Shown one piece after another: positions 32,878 to 42,821 of a stretch of 49,847 nt of DNA. Each line of letters opens with the position of its first letter. Positions within the stretch are counted from its first letter, which is position 1. The stretch comes from Paraplanobispora takensis (GTDB taxonomy: Bacteria; Actinomycetota; Actinomycetes; Streptosporangiales; Streptosporangiaceae): NCBI RefSeq assembly GCF_016863195.1, contig NZ_BOOK01000067.1:1-49847 (forward strand), read 5' to 3'. The notes below the pieces were generated by a model. The model saw only the letters and a program-made list of their open reading frames with translations, ran no database searches and was not told where the DNA came from. The position numbers and the translations under genes were made by a program.

Positions 32878-33609
32878 TCAGCCCCGGTAGGGGTAGACGC
32901 GCACCCAGTCGACGTACATGCTCACCGTGGCCGGGGTGGAGGCGTTGCGGCACGGGGACCACTCGTTGCACGTCACGTCGTTCTGCAGGGCCAGGTGCAT
33001 GGAGTGCCCCCGGGGCACGTTGGAGCCGCGGTAGTCCCAGACCTTCCTGCCGTCCAGCCAGAAGGTCAGCCGGTCGGGCAGCCAGTCGACCGCGACCGTG
33101 TGCCAGCGGGTGAAGTCGGCCCTGACCGTGCGCTGGGCCTGGCGCCGCTCGCCGCGGTGCACGAAGATGCCGCCGGAGCGGCGGGCCGGATCGATGATCT
33201 CGGCGAAGTCGACCTCGGCGTACTCCGGCCGGCCCTGACTGCGCGGCCACAGCAGGGCCAGCGGGGTGTAGCCGGCCCCGCGCTCGGCCCGCATGCGCAC
33301 CTCCCAGCGGCCGTAGCGCTGCGCCAGATGGGTGGCCACGCCACCGGACAGGTCGGCGCCGCCGTACATCCCGCCCTTGAGCCGCAGCACGCCGCCGCTC
33401 ACGCTGGTCGCCCTGCGGGTGCGTGGGTTGGTCTCGGCGCCGGGGGAGTGGTAGACGACCCACTTGCGGCCGTCGAGGCGGGTGCCGTCGAAGTGCTCCT
33501 CCAGGACGGGCTTGCCCCAGCCGGGAGCGGCCAGCGCGTTCTGGGCGGGCAGGAGGCAGAGGGACAGGGCCACCGCTGCGGCGCCCGATAACGACCTGCG
33601 AATCGACAT
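32878..33609 (-). CDS. secreted glycoside hydrolase family 16 protein
   Basis: A 243-residue protein with a Sec signal peptide (residues 1-27, ending AQNALAA). The GH16 jelly-roll contains the catalytic EVDFAEII (E-x-D-x-x-E) with preceding YTPLALLWPRS and later WHTVAVDWLPDRLTFWLDG. Four Cys are scattered, two near the C-terminus (TCNEWSPC). GH16 enzymes cut beta-1,3/1,4-glucans, agars and related polymers; the exact substrate cannot be told. ATG at 33609; the upstream in-frame region is not translated sensibly. It stands alone. Confidence 0.9.
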   Translation of the reverse strand: MSIRRSLSGAAAVALSLCLLPAQNALAAPGWGKPVLEEHFDGTRLDGRKWVVYHSPGAETNPRTRRATSVSGGVLRLKGGMYGGADLSGGVATHLAQRYGRWEVRMRAERGAGYTPLALLWPRSQGRPEYAEVDFAEIIDPARRSGGIFVHRGERRQAQRTVRADFTRWHTVAVDWLPDRLTFWLDGRKVWDYRGSNVPRGHSMHLALQNDVTCNEWSPCRNASTPATVSMYVDWVRVYPYRG

Positions 33610-33737
33610 GCGCCTATAAAAGCAATTATTTCCCTCTGATAACGGACTTATCGTAATTTCACACCCGTCTCGCACCCCGGCCCCGCGGGCGGGGTCAGGA
33701 CCGGGTCCGTCAGGCGGGGAGCGGGCCCGCGAGCGGG

Positions 33738-35255
<1,518 letters not shown>

Positions 35256-35336
35256 GTGTCGTCGCCTCCCGTGCCTCCACGATGGCAGAGAGGCTCGGCG
35301 GGCGCGCGGTGTTTATCGGCTTATAGCGGGTTTTAG

Positions 35337-35410
35337 CGGACGGTGTGTTCTCCGTCCCACCGGACGGTGCATCCTCCGTCCTCCCGAACGGTGCGTCCTC
35401 CGCCTCAACG
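35337..35410. repeat. 24-bp imperfect tandem repeats
   Basis: Three imperfect copies of a ~24-base unit (CGGACGGTGN2TN2TCCGTCC type) at 35337-35360, 35361-35384 and about 35386-35408, ending across the stop codon of the PaiB-like gene. Confidence 0.65.
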
Positions 35411-36049
35411 GACGGCGCGCTCCCCGGCCGTCTCCCTTTCCAGGCCCCGCAGCAGACGCGCGCGGGCGGCGGCGTCCCCGGGCCCGCCGCGCTCGGCGAG
35501 CCGCCCGGCGACGTGGCGCCGGTGCGCCTCGTCGACGTTGCCGCCGTACTTGAACTTGCCGTCCACCCTCCGGATCGTCAGCCGCAGACCCCGGATCCCG
35601 GCGAAACGCCGCTCGTGCTCGGCGGGATCCACCAGGGCGTCCCCGCCCTCCAACTGCGCGATCTGCGCCCGGAGGATCTCGGCCTTGCCCGCGGCGTCGG
35701 TGACGACCTCGGCGTGGCACAGCAGCTGGACCGCCGCGTAGTAGGTGGTCGGGATGCCCCGGCGCGGGTCGTCCTCGCCGGGCAGGACCTTCCAGCCGCC
35801 CTTCACGTAGGCCCAGTCGCCCGCGACGGACAGGACCACGGCCGGGTTCTCCTCGACGGCGGCCCAGACGGGGTTGGGCCGGGCCAGGTGGAGCAGGACC
35901 GTGCGGTCGTCGGCGAGCAGGAACTGGGTGGGGACCACGACCGGGACCTCGCGGTCCCGGCCGCCCGCGACCAGATGACCGAACCCGTTGGACCGGACGA
36001 AGGCCAGGGCCTCGTCCTCGGGCGCGACATCCCATGGGTGGATCAACAT
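35405..36049 (-). CDS. PaiB-like FMN-binding protein
   Basis: A 214-residue split-barrel flavoprotein of the PaiB/FMN-binding negative regulator type. Seen: MLIHPWDVAPEDEALAFVRS, VPVVVPTQFLLADDRTVLLHLARPNPVW, the YVKGGWKV segment and the C-terminal RVDGKFKYGGNVDEAHRRHVA. Relatives bind FMN and were first described as repressors, but enzymatic roles are likely. ATG at 36049. The upstream 85 codons of open frame overlap the terminator of the preceding gene and are not used. Confidence 0.8.
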   Translation of the reverse strand: MLIHPWDVAPEDEALAFVRSNGFGHLVAGGRDREVPVVVPTQFLLADDRTVLLHLARPNPVWAAVEENPAVVLSVAGDWAYVKGGWKVLPGEDDPRRGIPTTYYAAVQLLCHAEVVTDAAGKAEILRAQIAQLEGGDALVDPAEHERRFAGIRGLRLTIRRVDGKFKYGGNVDEAHRRHVAGRLAERGGPGDAAARARLLRGLERETAGERAVR

Positions 36050-36084
36050 ACGGCCACCGTATATCCACCGGTCATATGATCGAC

Positions 36085-36173
36085 GAGGTCCCCGGCGCCG
36101 GGGCGCGGGCGCGGGGACCTCGGGGGACCAGGGGAACCCAGCACTGGGCCGGGAGGCCCGGAACTCAGTGCTG
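36085..36173 (-). terminator. terminator hairpins after the glycosyltransferase
   Basis: Two hairpins on the minus strand: CAGCACTG/CAGTGCTG (36139-36146 with 36166-36173, overlapping the stop codon) and GAGGTCCCC/GGGGACCTC (36085-36093 with 36113-36121). Confidence 0.55.
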
Positions 36174-37307
36174 AGCGGCCAGAGCGTCCTCGTAGACGCG
36201 GACGAGTTCCTGGCTGATCCGCTCCCAGGAGTAACGGGACCGGACCCGGTCGGCGGCGGCGAAGCCCAGGGCCGTACGGCGGGTCGGGTCGGCCAGCAGC
36301 TCACGGGTGAGCCTGGCGGTCTGCGCGGGGCGGTCCGGAGCGACCAGCAGGCCGGTCACCCCGTCGACGACGGAGTCCATGTGCGCGCCCACCGCCGAGG
36401 CGACGACCGGCACGCCGCAGGCCATGGCCTCCAGCGTCACGACGCCCGCCGCGACCTCGCGCGGCAGCGAGACGACGACGTCGGCGCTGCGCATCAGCTT
36501 GGGGACCGAGGCGTGCGGGACCTGCCCCAGGAAGGTGACCCGGTCGTCCACGCCGAGCTCCTTGGCCAGCAGCCGGGCCTGGTAGGCGTCGGCGTCGTGC
36601 TCGAGCTCGGCCGCGACCGGGCCGCCGGCGATGAACAGCTCCGCGTCCGGGATGCCGCTCAGCGCCCGGATCGCGGTCTGCACGCCCGCGTTCTCGGCCA
36701 GCGAGCCCACGTGCAGCAGGCGGGGCCGGGTGCCGCGCGGGGCCGCCGGTCCCTGACGCCGGAAGCGCTCGATGTCGACGCCGCAGGGCACCACCGCGAT
36801 GTTGCGGCGCGGCACGCCCATGCGGATCATCTCGGACTCCTCGTCCCCGCACCCGACGATCACCGCGTCGGCCCGGCGGCCGATCGCGCGCTGCAGCCGG
36901 GCCTTCTTGGCGTCGGCGCAGGCGGGGCGGGTGAAGGTCTGGGTGACCGGGACGCGCAGGTTGCTCGCACCGGCGATGGCGGCCAGGCCGCCGGTCCAGG
37001 AGTGGGCGTGGATGACGTCCGGCCGGTCCTGACCCCAGCGGTTCATCAGCTGGCCGCTCAGGTCGGACAGGTAGGGCAGCACGCCGTCCTCGGGCAGGTC
37101 GCGGGCCGGACCGGCGGCGAGGTGTTCCATGGTGACGCCGTGGGCCACGCGGACACGCGCCTTGCCGGAGTCGGAGCCCCTGCGCGTGTAGATGGTGACC
37201 TTGTGGTCCCTGCCGAGCTCACGGGCGACGGCCAGCATCTGCGCGCGCTGAGCGGACTGGTCGTTGGCGGCGGACGGAGCGTCGGAAGCGACAAATGCAA
37301 TATTCAC
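36165..37307 (-). CDS. GT4-family glycosyltransferase
   Basis: A 380-residue GT-B glycosyltransferase. N-terminal Rossmann part: NIAFVASDAPSAANDQSAQR, with DVIHAHSWTGGLAA; C-terminal part: RLLHVGSLAENAGVQTAIRA and the nucleotide-sugar EAMACGVPVVASAVGAHMD with the preceding Glu-rich helix. No signal peptide. Likely transfers a sugar to a cell-envelope or small-molecule acceptor; unknown. GTG at 37307 has AGAGGTG upstream; the longer frame is a shadow. Confidence 0.9.
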   Translation of the reverse strand: MNIAFVASDAPSAANDQSAQRAQMLAVARELGRDHKVTIYTRRGSDSGKARVRVAHGVTMEHLAAGPARDLPEDGVLPYLSDLSGQLMNRWGQDRPDVIHAHSWTGGLAAIAGASNLRVPVTQTFTRPACADAKKARLQRAIGRRADAVIVGCGDEESEMIRMGVPRRNIAVVPCGVDIERFRRQGPAAPRGTRPRLLHVGSLAENAGVQTAIRALSGIPDAELFIAGGPVAAELEHDADAYQARLLAKELGVDDRVTFLGQVPHASVPKLMRSADVVVSLPREVAAGVVTLEAMACGVPVVASAVGAHMDSVVDGVTGLLVAPDRPAQTARLTRELLADPTRRTALGFAAADRVRSRYSWERISQELVRVYEDALAAQH

Positions 37308-37422
37308 GGCACACCTCTGGGGGAGATAGGCATGGAAAGCCTGGACTTCCAGGGGGTGCCTGCGTCTTAGGCACTCATCTGTATGCACCAAACAATACCC
37401 GGATCCTTCCGGGTGGCAAACC

Positions 37423-38376
37423 TCAGTATTTCCGGCTCTGTCGTAGTTCTTCCGCCCGGGAACTCGGTACGTGCACCTGGACCGTGCACCCGTCCGCGTC
37501 GTGGTGGATGTCCAGCCGATCGCAGAGCTGGCGGGCGATCCACAGCCCGTCACCCGGCCCGGCGGTGGGGCTCGGCGGCACGAAGCCGGCCAGCGGGTCG
37601 GTCAGGCCCCCTCCGGCCCGGTGGACCTGGCAGACGATCGCCCCGAACCTCTCCCACAGATGGACGGTGACCGGCGGGTCCAGATGCCCGGCCACCTCGT
37701 TGACCGCCACCGCGAGCAGGGTGGAGCGGTCCCTGCTCAGCCCGAAGAAGGTCGCCTGGTCGGAGACGAAGGAGCGCAGCGTCGGCAGCGTCTCCACGTA
37801 TCGGGTGATCGCCTCCTCGGGAGGGGGCGGCAGCGGTACGGCATCGCATTCGAGGACGAAGTCCGCCGGGTCGGTGTACTCCGGGCAGAGGGCCGAGGCC
37901 CGGCCGTCCTCCGACAGCGAGGGGTGGGTGCGCCTGGCGGTCGCGATCAGAGCGGGGTCCAGGACGCGGGTGTCGTAGGGGCAGATCATCCAGACGTTGG
38001 TGCCCTCCAGCAGCAGGTTCTGGATCGCCTCCATGCGCTGCCAGACGCGCACGTCCCCGGGCGCCCGGCCGGTCCACACCGGTTCGGAGATCACCCGCAC
38101 GTGCCCCCCGTAGGGGGCCTCCGGGCCCCGCCGGCGCCAGTAGCGGTGGAAGGCGGTGGTGCGCTGGACCGGCCGGCGGCCCAGGAAGGCGGCCTCGGCG
38201 TAGTCGACCCGGCGGCCGTCCCGGCCCAGGGCGTCACCGAGGAGTTCCAGGTTGGCCGGGGTGGTGGAGACCAGGACCGGCTCGCCCTTGGCGAGCCCGT
38301 CGTAGACGAACGGCAGCGCCACGGTGAGGAACCGCTCGTCGGAGCCGTAGAACGCCGCTTGGTGAATGGAAGTCAT
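37423..38376 (-). CDS. MEDS-domain protein with a degenerate RsbW-like ATPase domain
   Basis: A 317-residue protein. Residues ~5-170 are the MEDS/DcmR sensory domain (HQAAFYGSDERFLTVALPFVYDGL; VWQRMEAIQNLLL; WMICPYDTRVLDP). Residues ~195-305 align with the GHKL ATPase of anti-sigma regulators, but the N box reads AVNEVAGHL, so the Mg-binding Asn is missing, and the G1 box reads CQVHRAGGGL, without the DxGxG Asp. The G2 region GDGLWIARQLCD remains. It is probably a non-catalytic binding protein. ATG at 38376. It follows the SpoIIE-like gene on the same strand (148-base gap). Confidence 0.85.
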   Translation of the reverse strand: MTSIHQAAFYGSDERFLTVALPFVYDGLAKGEPVLVSTTPANLELLGDALGRDGRRVDYAEAAFLGRRPVQRTTAFHRYWRRRGPEAPYGGHVRVISEPVWTGRAPGDVRVWQRMEAIQNLLLEGTNVWMICPYDTRVLDPALIATARRTHPSLSEDGRASALCPEYTDPADFVLECDAVPLPPPPEEAITRYVETLPTLRSFVSDQATFFGLSRDRSTLLAVAVNEVAGHLDPPVTVHLWERFGAIVCQVHRAGGGLTDPLAGFVPPSPTAGPGDGLWIARQLCDRLDIHHDADGCTVQVHVPSSRAEELRQSRKY

Positions 38377-38524
38377 GGGAGGTCGTCTCTGTCCGGACGC
38401 CGGCCGGGCGCCGCGTCCCGGCCGTGGTCAATGCCGACTCGCCTGTACACCTCGTCTCCGTGGCCCCGGCGCTGGTGCGCGACCCGGTGTGCGCCGGGTC
38501 ATGGAACGTTAAGTTATACGATCC

Positions 38525-40387
38525 TCACACAACGCGCAGGGCAAGTATCACGATCTCGTCCCAGACCCGTCCGCCGGAGAACGCGTGCCTGTCCTCCTCC
38601 ACCGCTTTGACCACGGTGGCCGGGGACTGCGAGACGCACCGCGCCAGGACGTCGGCCAGGCGGCTCTCGCCGTAGGCCTCCCCGTGCTCGTTGCGCGAGG
38701 CCACCAGCCCGTCCGAATAGAACAGCAGGGTCTGGCCCGCCGACAGAGTGATCTCCTCGTCGTAGGTCTCGGCCTCGGGGGAGATGCCCAGCGGCACGCC
38801 GCCCCCGGCGGTGAAGCGCACCGCTCCGTCGGGCTGCAGCAGCGCGGCGGGGTGGTGCCCGGCGCTGGAGAGCCTGATCCGCCGTCCCTTGACGAACCCG
38901 GCCACGGCCATCACGAACATGCCGTTGTTCTGGGCGACCAGCGCCTGGTTGAGCTTGCGCAGGGTCTCACCCGGGTCGCTCTCCCACACGCTGAGCACGC
39001 GCAGCCCGTTGCGCACCATGGCGCTGACCGAGGCGGCCTCCTCGCCCTTGCCCGCCGCCCCGCCCAGAGCGAAGCCCCAGCCGCCGGAGAAGGGGAAGAC
39101 GTCGTAGAACTCGGCCCCGACCTGACTGGAGCCCGCGTGGTAGATCGCGGCGGCCTCGAAGCCGGGGATGTCGGGCAGGGTGCGGGGCACCACGCTGGTG
39201 CGCAGCGCGTCGGCCGCCTGCGACCTGTTCTGGAAGCTGCGCCGGGCCCGCAGGGCCAGCCCGAGGTGCGCGCCGATCTCCTCCATCAGGCCCAGGTCGG
39301 CCAGGGTGAACGGCTCGCGGTCGCGCAGCCGTACGAGGGTGAGGGTGCCCGCCGCGCCGTCCTGGTCCTGGATCGGCGCGCACAGCACGGAGGCGGCGCC
39401 CATCACCCGCAGCAGCGGCGGCCCGTCGGGGACGCCGCCCAGCAGCGTCTCCTCCTCCAGCATCTCGTGCACCACGCCGCCGGAGCCGCTCGTGAGCACG
39501 TGGGCGATGAGCGGCGCGCTCAGCGGGTTGAGGTTCTCGACCACGCGCACCAGCTCGGCCACCGGCTTGTCGACCGGGCCGAGCACGCAGGCCCGGCGGG
39601 GCGAGCCGTCGCGGACCACGTCGGCGATCACCCAGTCGGCCGCCTCGGAGGCCAGCAGCCGCGAGGCCCGGGTCACCGTCACCGGCTGGCGGAGGCTGTC
39701 CTCGTCCAGCAGCAGGCGCGTCATCCGCGACAGCAGCTCCTGGCGGCGCGCGGAGGCCATGACCAGGTCGGAGTCCGACCGGTCGGCCGGTCCCGGCGGC
39801 GTCTGGGAGACCTGGGTCTCCAGCGGCAGGACCAGGACCGCGGTCATCTCGTGCGGCTCGCCCGGCATGACCAGACGGGTCAGGGCCAGCTGCACGGTGT
39901 GCGCGCGGCCCTGGTGGGTCAGCCGGGTCTGGAAGGTCACCGTCTGGCCGCTCTGCCGTACCGCGGTCAGGTGCGAGCGGAAGGCCGCGCGGCGGGAGAC
40001 GTCGACGAACAGCGCGAACGAGCGGCCGATCACGTAACCGGCCGGGCTGCCCAGCAGCCGGGAGGTCTCGGAGCTGATGCGCCGCACCGTACCCGAGCCG
40101 TCCAGCACCACCAGCGGGACCGGCAGCGTCTTGAACACCTGGCGCAACAGCTTGAGCTCCCGCTGCGAGCCGCTCTCCCGCTCGCCCGATCGCTTGGGCG
40201 CCTTGCGCAACTCGCGCAGGGCCGAGTCCAGCAGGTCGCGGGCCGTGTCCAGCTCGGCGAGCGCGGCGTCGAGTGTGGAGCGCGGGTCGCCGGGGTAGGC
40301 GGACCGGGTTTCGCGTAGGGAGGACACCCTGGTGGTGAGCGCGTCCAGCGCCTGCTCAAGTGCGGGAAGGCCAAAGGCTTCGGTCAA
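38525..40387 (-). CDS. PAS-GAF-SpoIIE protein with altered metal site (possible pseudophosphatase)
   Basis: A 620-residue protein: N-terminal helical segment, PAS (~80-190; VPLVVLDGSGTVRRISSETS), GAF (~225-395; ASVLCAPIQDQDGAAGTLTL) and a SpoIIE/PP2C-like domain (~400-620). In active members the metal ligands sit in GGDFYD and GDxSGKG; here these read QVGAEFYDVF and LGGAAGKGEEAA, and the late DD motif reads WDEIVI, while FYSDGL is kept. Loss of two metal aspartates suggests little or no phosphatase activity. It diverges from the GAF-ANTAR gene and precedes the equally degenerate MEDS-ATPase gene. Confidence 0.87.
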   Translation of the reverse strand: MTEAFGLPALEQALDALTTRVSSLRETRSAYPGDPRSTLDAALAELDTARDLLDSALRELRKAPKRSGERESGSQRELKLLRQVFKTLPVPLVVLDGSGTVRRISSETSRLLGSPAGYVIGRSFALFVDVSRRAAFRSHLTAVRQSGQTVTFQTRLTHQGRAHTVQLALTRLVMPGEPHEMTAVLVLPLETQVSQTPPGPADRSDSDLVMASARRQELLSRMTRLLLDEDSLRQPVTVTRASRLLASEAADWVIADVVRDGSPRRACVLGPVDKPVAELVRVVENLNPLSAPLIAHVLTSGSGGVVHEMLEEETLLGGVPDGPPLLRVMGAASVLCAPIQDQDGAAGTLTLVRLRDREPFTLADLGLMEEIGAHLGLALRARRSFQNRSQAADALRTSVVPRTLPDIPGFEAAAIYHAGSSQVGAEFYDVFPFSGGWGFALGGAAGKGEEAASVSAMVRNGLRVLSVWESDPGETLRKLNQALVAQNNGMFVMAVAGFVKGRRIRLSSAGHHPAALLQPDGAVRFTAGGGVPLGISPEAETYDEEITLSAGQTLLFYSDGLVASRNEHGEAYGESRLADVLARCVSQSPATVVKAVEEDRHAFSGGRVWDEIVILALRVV

Positions 40388-40512
40388 TGCTCGTCCTCGT
40401 CTCCGGCCGGGATGAGGCGGGTCCCGCCTAGACGGTACGCCACCCGGTGAAGCTTATCGATGCGATGTCAGATAGTGATTAAGTTATCCATACCGGGAAG
40501 GGATCTCACGAC

Positions 40513-41229
40513 ATGGACATGGTGACCCCGGTTCTCGCCCGGGACCTCGCCGCCCTCGGCAGGGTCAGCGAGGAGACGTCCAGCGAGAGTGTGCTGCGAG
40601 GGCTCACCACCACTCTGGCGGGCGGAGTCCCCGGTTGCGCGGGCGGGACCGCCGAGTTGTGGAGCGGGGAACGCCTGGTGGTCTCGGCCTCGCACAGCGA
40701 GCTGGTCGTCCTGGTCGACAGCGAGAACGACCTGGGGGAGGGGCCCTCGGCCGAGGCGCGCGCCACCGGCGGGCATGTGATCGTGCCGGACGTGCTCAGG
40801 GACTCCCGCTGGCCGTCCTACACGGCGATGGCGGTGCGCTGCGGAGTGCGTTCGATCCTGACGATGCCGATCACCGTCGAGCGCGCCGTGCTCGTGCTTG
40901 GCCTGTACGGCGTGCGCCCCGGCGTCTTCGTCGCCCGCGGCGTGCGCTCCCTGGCCGACATGCTCGCCGAGCAGGTGACCGTGGCGCTGGCGAACATGTG
41001 GGACTACGACGAGGTGCGGACCGACGCGGCCCAGATGCAGGAGGCCCTGGCCGGCCGGGCCATCATCGACCAGGCCAAGGGCATCATCATGAAGTCCAGC
41101 GGATGCTCGTCCGAGGCGGCCTTCGACGAGCTGCGCCGCATCTCCCAGCACCACCAGGTGAAGGTGGTCGACCTGGCCAGGCTCCTGGTCGACGAGCACC
41201 AGCGCAACAGGGGGCGGAAGCGGGACTGA
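40513..41229 (+). CDS. GAF-ANTAR antitermination regulator
   Basis: A 238-residue protein. GAF domain ~25-165 (GGTAELWSGERLVVSAS; GVRSILTMPITVERAVLVLGLYG). The ANTAR domain ~175-235 has EALAGRAIIDQAKGIIMKSS and AFDELRRISQHHQVKVVDLA. It is a paralogue of the protein at 7747-8493 with a different GAF part. ATG at 40513 (second ATG two codons on); AAGGGA lies about ten bases upstream. It diverges from the SpoIIE-like gene, and shares the short AT-richer region 40440-40512 with it. Confidence 0.9.
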   Translation: MDMVTPVLARDLAALGRVSEETSSESVLRGLTTTLAGGVPGCAGGTAELWSGERLVVSASHSELVVLVDSENDLGEGPSAEARATGGHVIVPDVLRDSRWPSYTAMAVRCGVRSILTMPITVERAVLVLGLYGVRPGVFVARGVRSLADMLAEQVTVALANMWDYDEVRTDAAQMQEALAGRAIIDQAKGIIMKSSGCSSEAAFDELRRISQHHQVKVVDLARLLVDEHQRNRGRKRD

Positions 41230-41255
41230 GCCCGCAGGTGCGGTTCCCGGGCCGA

Positions 41256-41348
41256 GGCGGTTCTCCGGCCGGGTTCAGGTCCCGGGCCGGGTCCGGGCGG
41301 GGTGGGCCGGCCCGGTCAGGCCCGGGCGGTTCTCCGGCCGGGTTCAGG
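41256..41348. repeat. 24-bp direct repeat pair around the STAS stop codon
   Basis: The same 24 bases occur at 41256-41279 and 41325-41348, 69 bases apart; the second copy covers the stop codon of the STAS gene. The stretch between is GGGCCGG-rich. Confidence 0.8.
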
Positions 41349-41724
41349 CGGGGCGGCCGAAGGCGGCCAGCGCCTCGTCGACCGTGTCGTACAGCGGCAG
41401 CCGCTGCGCCAGCCCGGTGATCCACATCACCTTGGTCTTGGAGTATTCCACCCCGGTCAGGGCGAACCTGCCGCCCCGGCCGGTGCTGACCTGCCACTGG
41501 TGCACGATGAGCCCGAGGGCGCGCGAGTCCATGAAACTCACGCCGCTGAGGTCGATGACCATGTCGGGACCGTGCTCGGCGGCCTCGGCTGCGAGATAGT
41601 CAGCGAACTGATCGCGTGTGGTGGCGTCGAGCAGACCCATCACCCGGATCACGCTGATCTCGCCGACCGTCGCCGACGTCAACGTCAGGGCAGTCGACCC
41701 GTCACCGTTCTCCGACACCGTCAC
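41344..41724 (-). CDS. STAS-domain anti-sigma factor antagonist (RsbV-like)
   Basis: A 126-residue RsbV-like protein: ISVIRVMGLLDATTRDQF, then DMVIDLSGVSFMDSRALGLI with a Ser directly after the conserved Asp, the site phosphorylated in this family. It is the only one of three STAS proteins in the window that keeps a phospho-acceptor. GTG at 41724 is chosen over ATG at 41748 because AGGAGG lies at perfect distance (6 bases) upstream. It is divergent from the sigma factor gene, with the RsbW-like ATPase beyond it, as in SigB/SigF modules. Confidence 0.88.
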   Translation of the reverse strand: MTVSENGDGSTALTLTSATVGEISVIRVMGLLDATTRDQFADYLAAEAAEHGPDMVIDLSGVSFMDSRALGLIVHQWQVSTGRGGRFALTGVEYSKTKVMWITGLAQRLPLYDTVDEALAAFGRPA

Positions 41725-41775
41725 CCAGATCCTCCTAGCGGTTCGCATAGCAACCTTACTGTTACCTGGCGGAGA

Positions 41776-41804
41776 GTAATACTCCCGGAATCCGGGTAAT
41801 ACTC
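41776..41804. promoter_or_regulatory. repeat cluster between STAS and sigma factor genes
   Basis: GTAATACTC occurs twice, at 41776-41784 and 41796-41804 (20 bases apart, two helical turns), flanking the inverted repeat CCCGGA-A-TCCGGG (41784-41796). Candidate operator for the divergent pair. Confidence 0.45.
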
Positions 41805-41925
41805 GATTCGAGGTCCAGCAGAGGGCCTCGCCTCGAAAAGTGGTCGAGGCGATGCCGTCTGCCCGGAAACTCCTGTTGCTTCCGCTGGCTCCGGCACCGC
41901 CCGACAGTCATATCAGGGAGCAGCA

Positions 41926-42702
41926 ATGTCTGTTCAGGCGATCGAACTCACCGACATGACCGCCGAGGAACTCCTCGCCGAGATGGTCCAGCCTGAGGTC
42001 TCCGAATACCGCGCCGAGCGCCTGCGTGAGCGCATCGTCGAGATGCACCGCCCGCTGGCGATGGAGATCGCCCGTCGTTACCGCTACCGGGGCGAACCGC
42101 TGGAGGACCTGCTCCAGGCCGCGTACGTCGGGCTGATGAAGGCCATCAACGGCTACGACCCGACCCTCGGCCACGCCTTCCGCGGCTACGCCGTCGTCAC
42201 CATGACCGGTGAGGTCAAGCGCCACTTCCGCGACCGCACCTGGGCCATCCGGGTACCCCGCGTCTACCAGGAGCGCAGGGCCGAGCTGAACCGCCTGGTC
42301 GCCGATCTCAGCCAGGACCTCGGCCGCTCCCCGACAGTCGCGGAGCTCGCCGCGAAGATGAATATCTCCGAAGAGGACGTCCTGCTCACCCTGGACGCCT
42401 CGGCCGCCTACAGCGCGCTGTCGCTGGACGCGCCGCTCGGCACCGACGACGACGCCGCCGCGCTGGGCGACGTCATCCCCGACGAGGACGACGCGCTGTC
42501 GGTCCTCGTGGACAGGGAGGCCGTCAAGCCGCTCATCGACAAGCTGCCGCCGCGGGAGAAGAACATCCTGCTGCTGCGCTTCTTCGGGAACATGACCCAG
42601 GCGGAGATCGCCGCCGAGTTCGACATCTCCCAGATGCACGTCTCGCGGATCCTCCGTAAGGTGCTTGACCAGCTTCGTGAGGAACTCGTCGCCGAATGCT
42701 GA
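41926..42702 (+). CDS. SigB/SigF-family RNA polymerase sigma factor
   Basis: A 258-residue group 3 sigma factor. Region 2 at ~30-100 (RPLAMEIARRYRYRGEPLEDLLQAAYVGLMKAINGYDP, core-binding and -10 recognition), region 3 at ~115-180 (RSPTVAELAAKMNISEEDV), region 4 at ~200-258 (LPPREKNILLLRFFGNMTQAEIA; ISQMHVSRILRKVL). Sequence is of the stress/sporulation SigB/SigF type rather than ECF. AGGGAG precedes the ATG at 41926. Flanked by an RsbV-like and an RsbW-like gene, so partner-switching control is likely. Confidence 0.93.
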   Translation: MSVQAIELTDMTAEELLAEMVQPEVSEYRAERLRERIVEMHRPLAMEIARRYRYRGEPLEDLLQAAYVGLMKAINGYDPTLGHAFRGYAVVTMTGEVKRHFRDRTWAIRVPRVYQERRAELNRLVADLSQDLGRSPTVAELAAKMNISEEDVLLTLDASAAYSALSLDAPLGTDDDAAALGDVIPDEDDALSVLVDREAVKPLIDKLPPREKNILLLRFFGNMTQAEIAAEFDISQMHVSRILRKVLDQLREELVAEC

Positions 42703-42821
42703 ATACGCCGCCCGTTACGGGGCAACGAAGTCGGCGGGACCGTGGGTGGCATAGAGTGCGTTCCGGTGAGCCGCGGGGACTCAGGATAATGGCGTTCCGG
42801 GACAGAGGAGGCGGATCGCGG

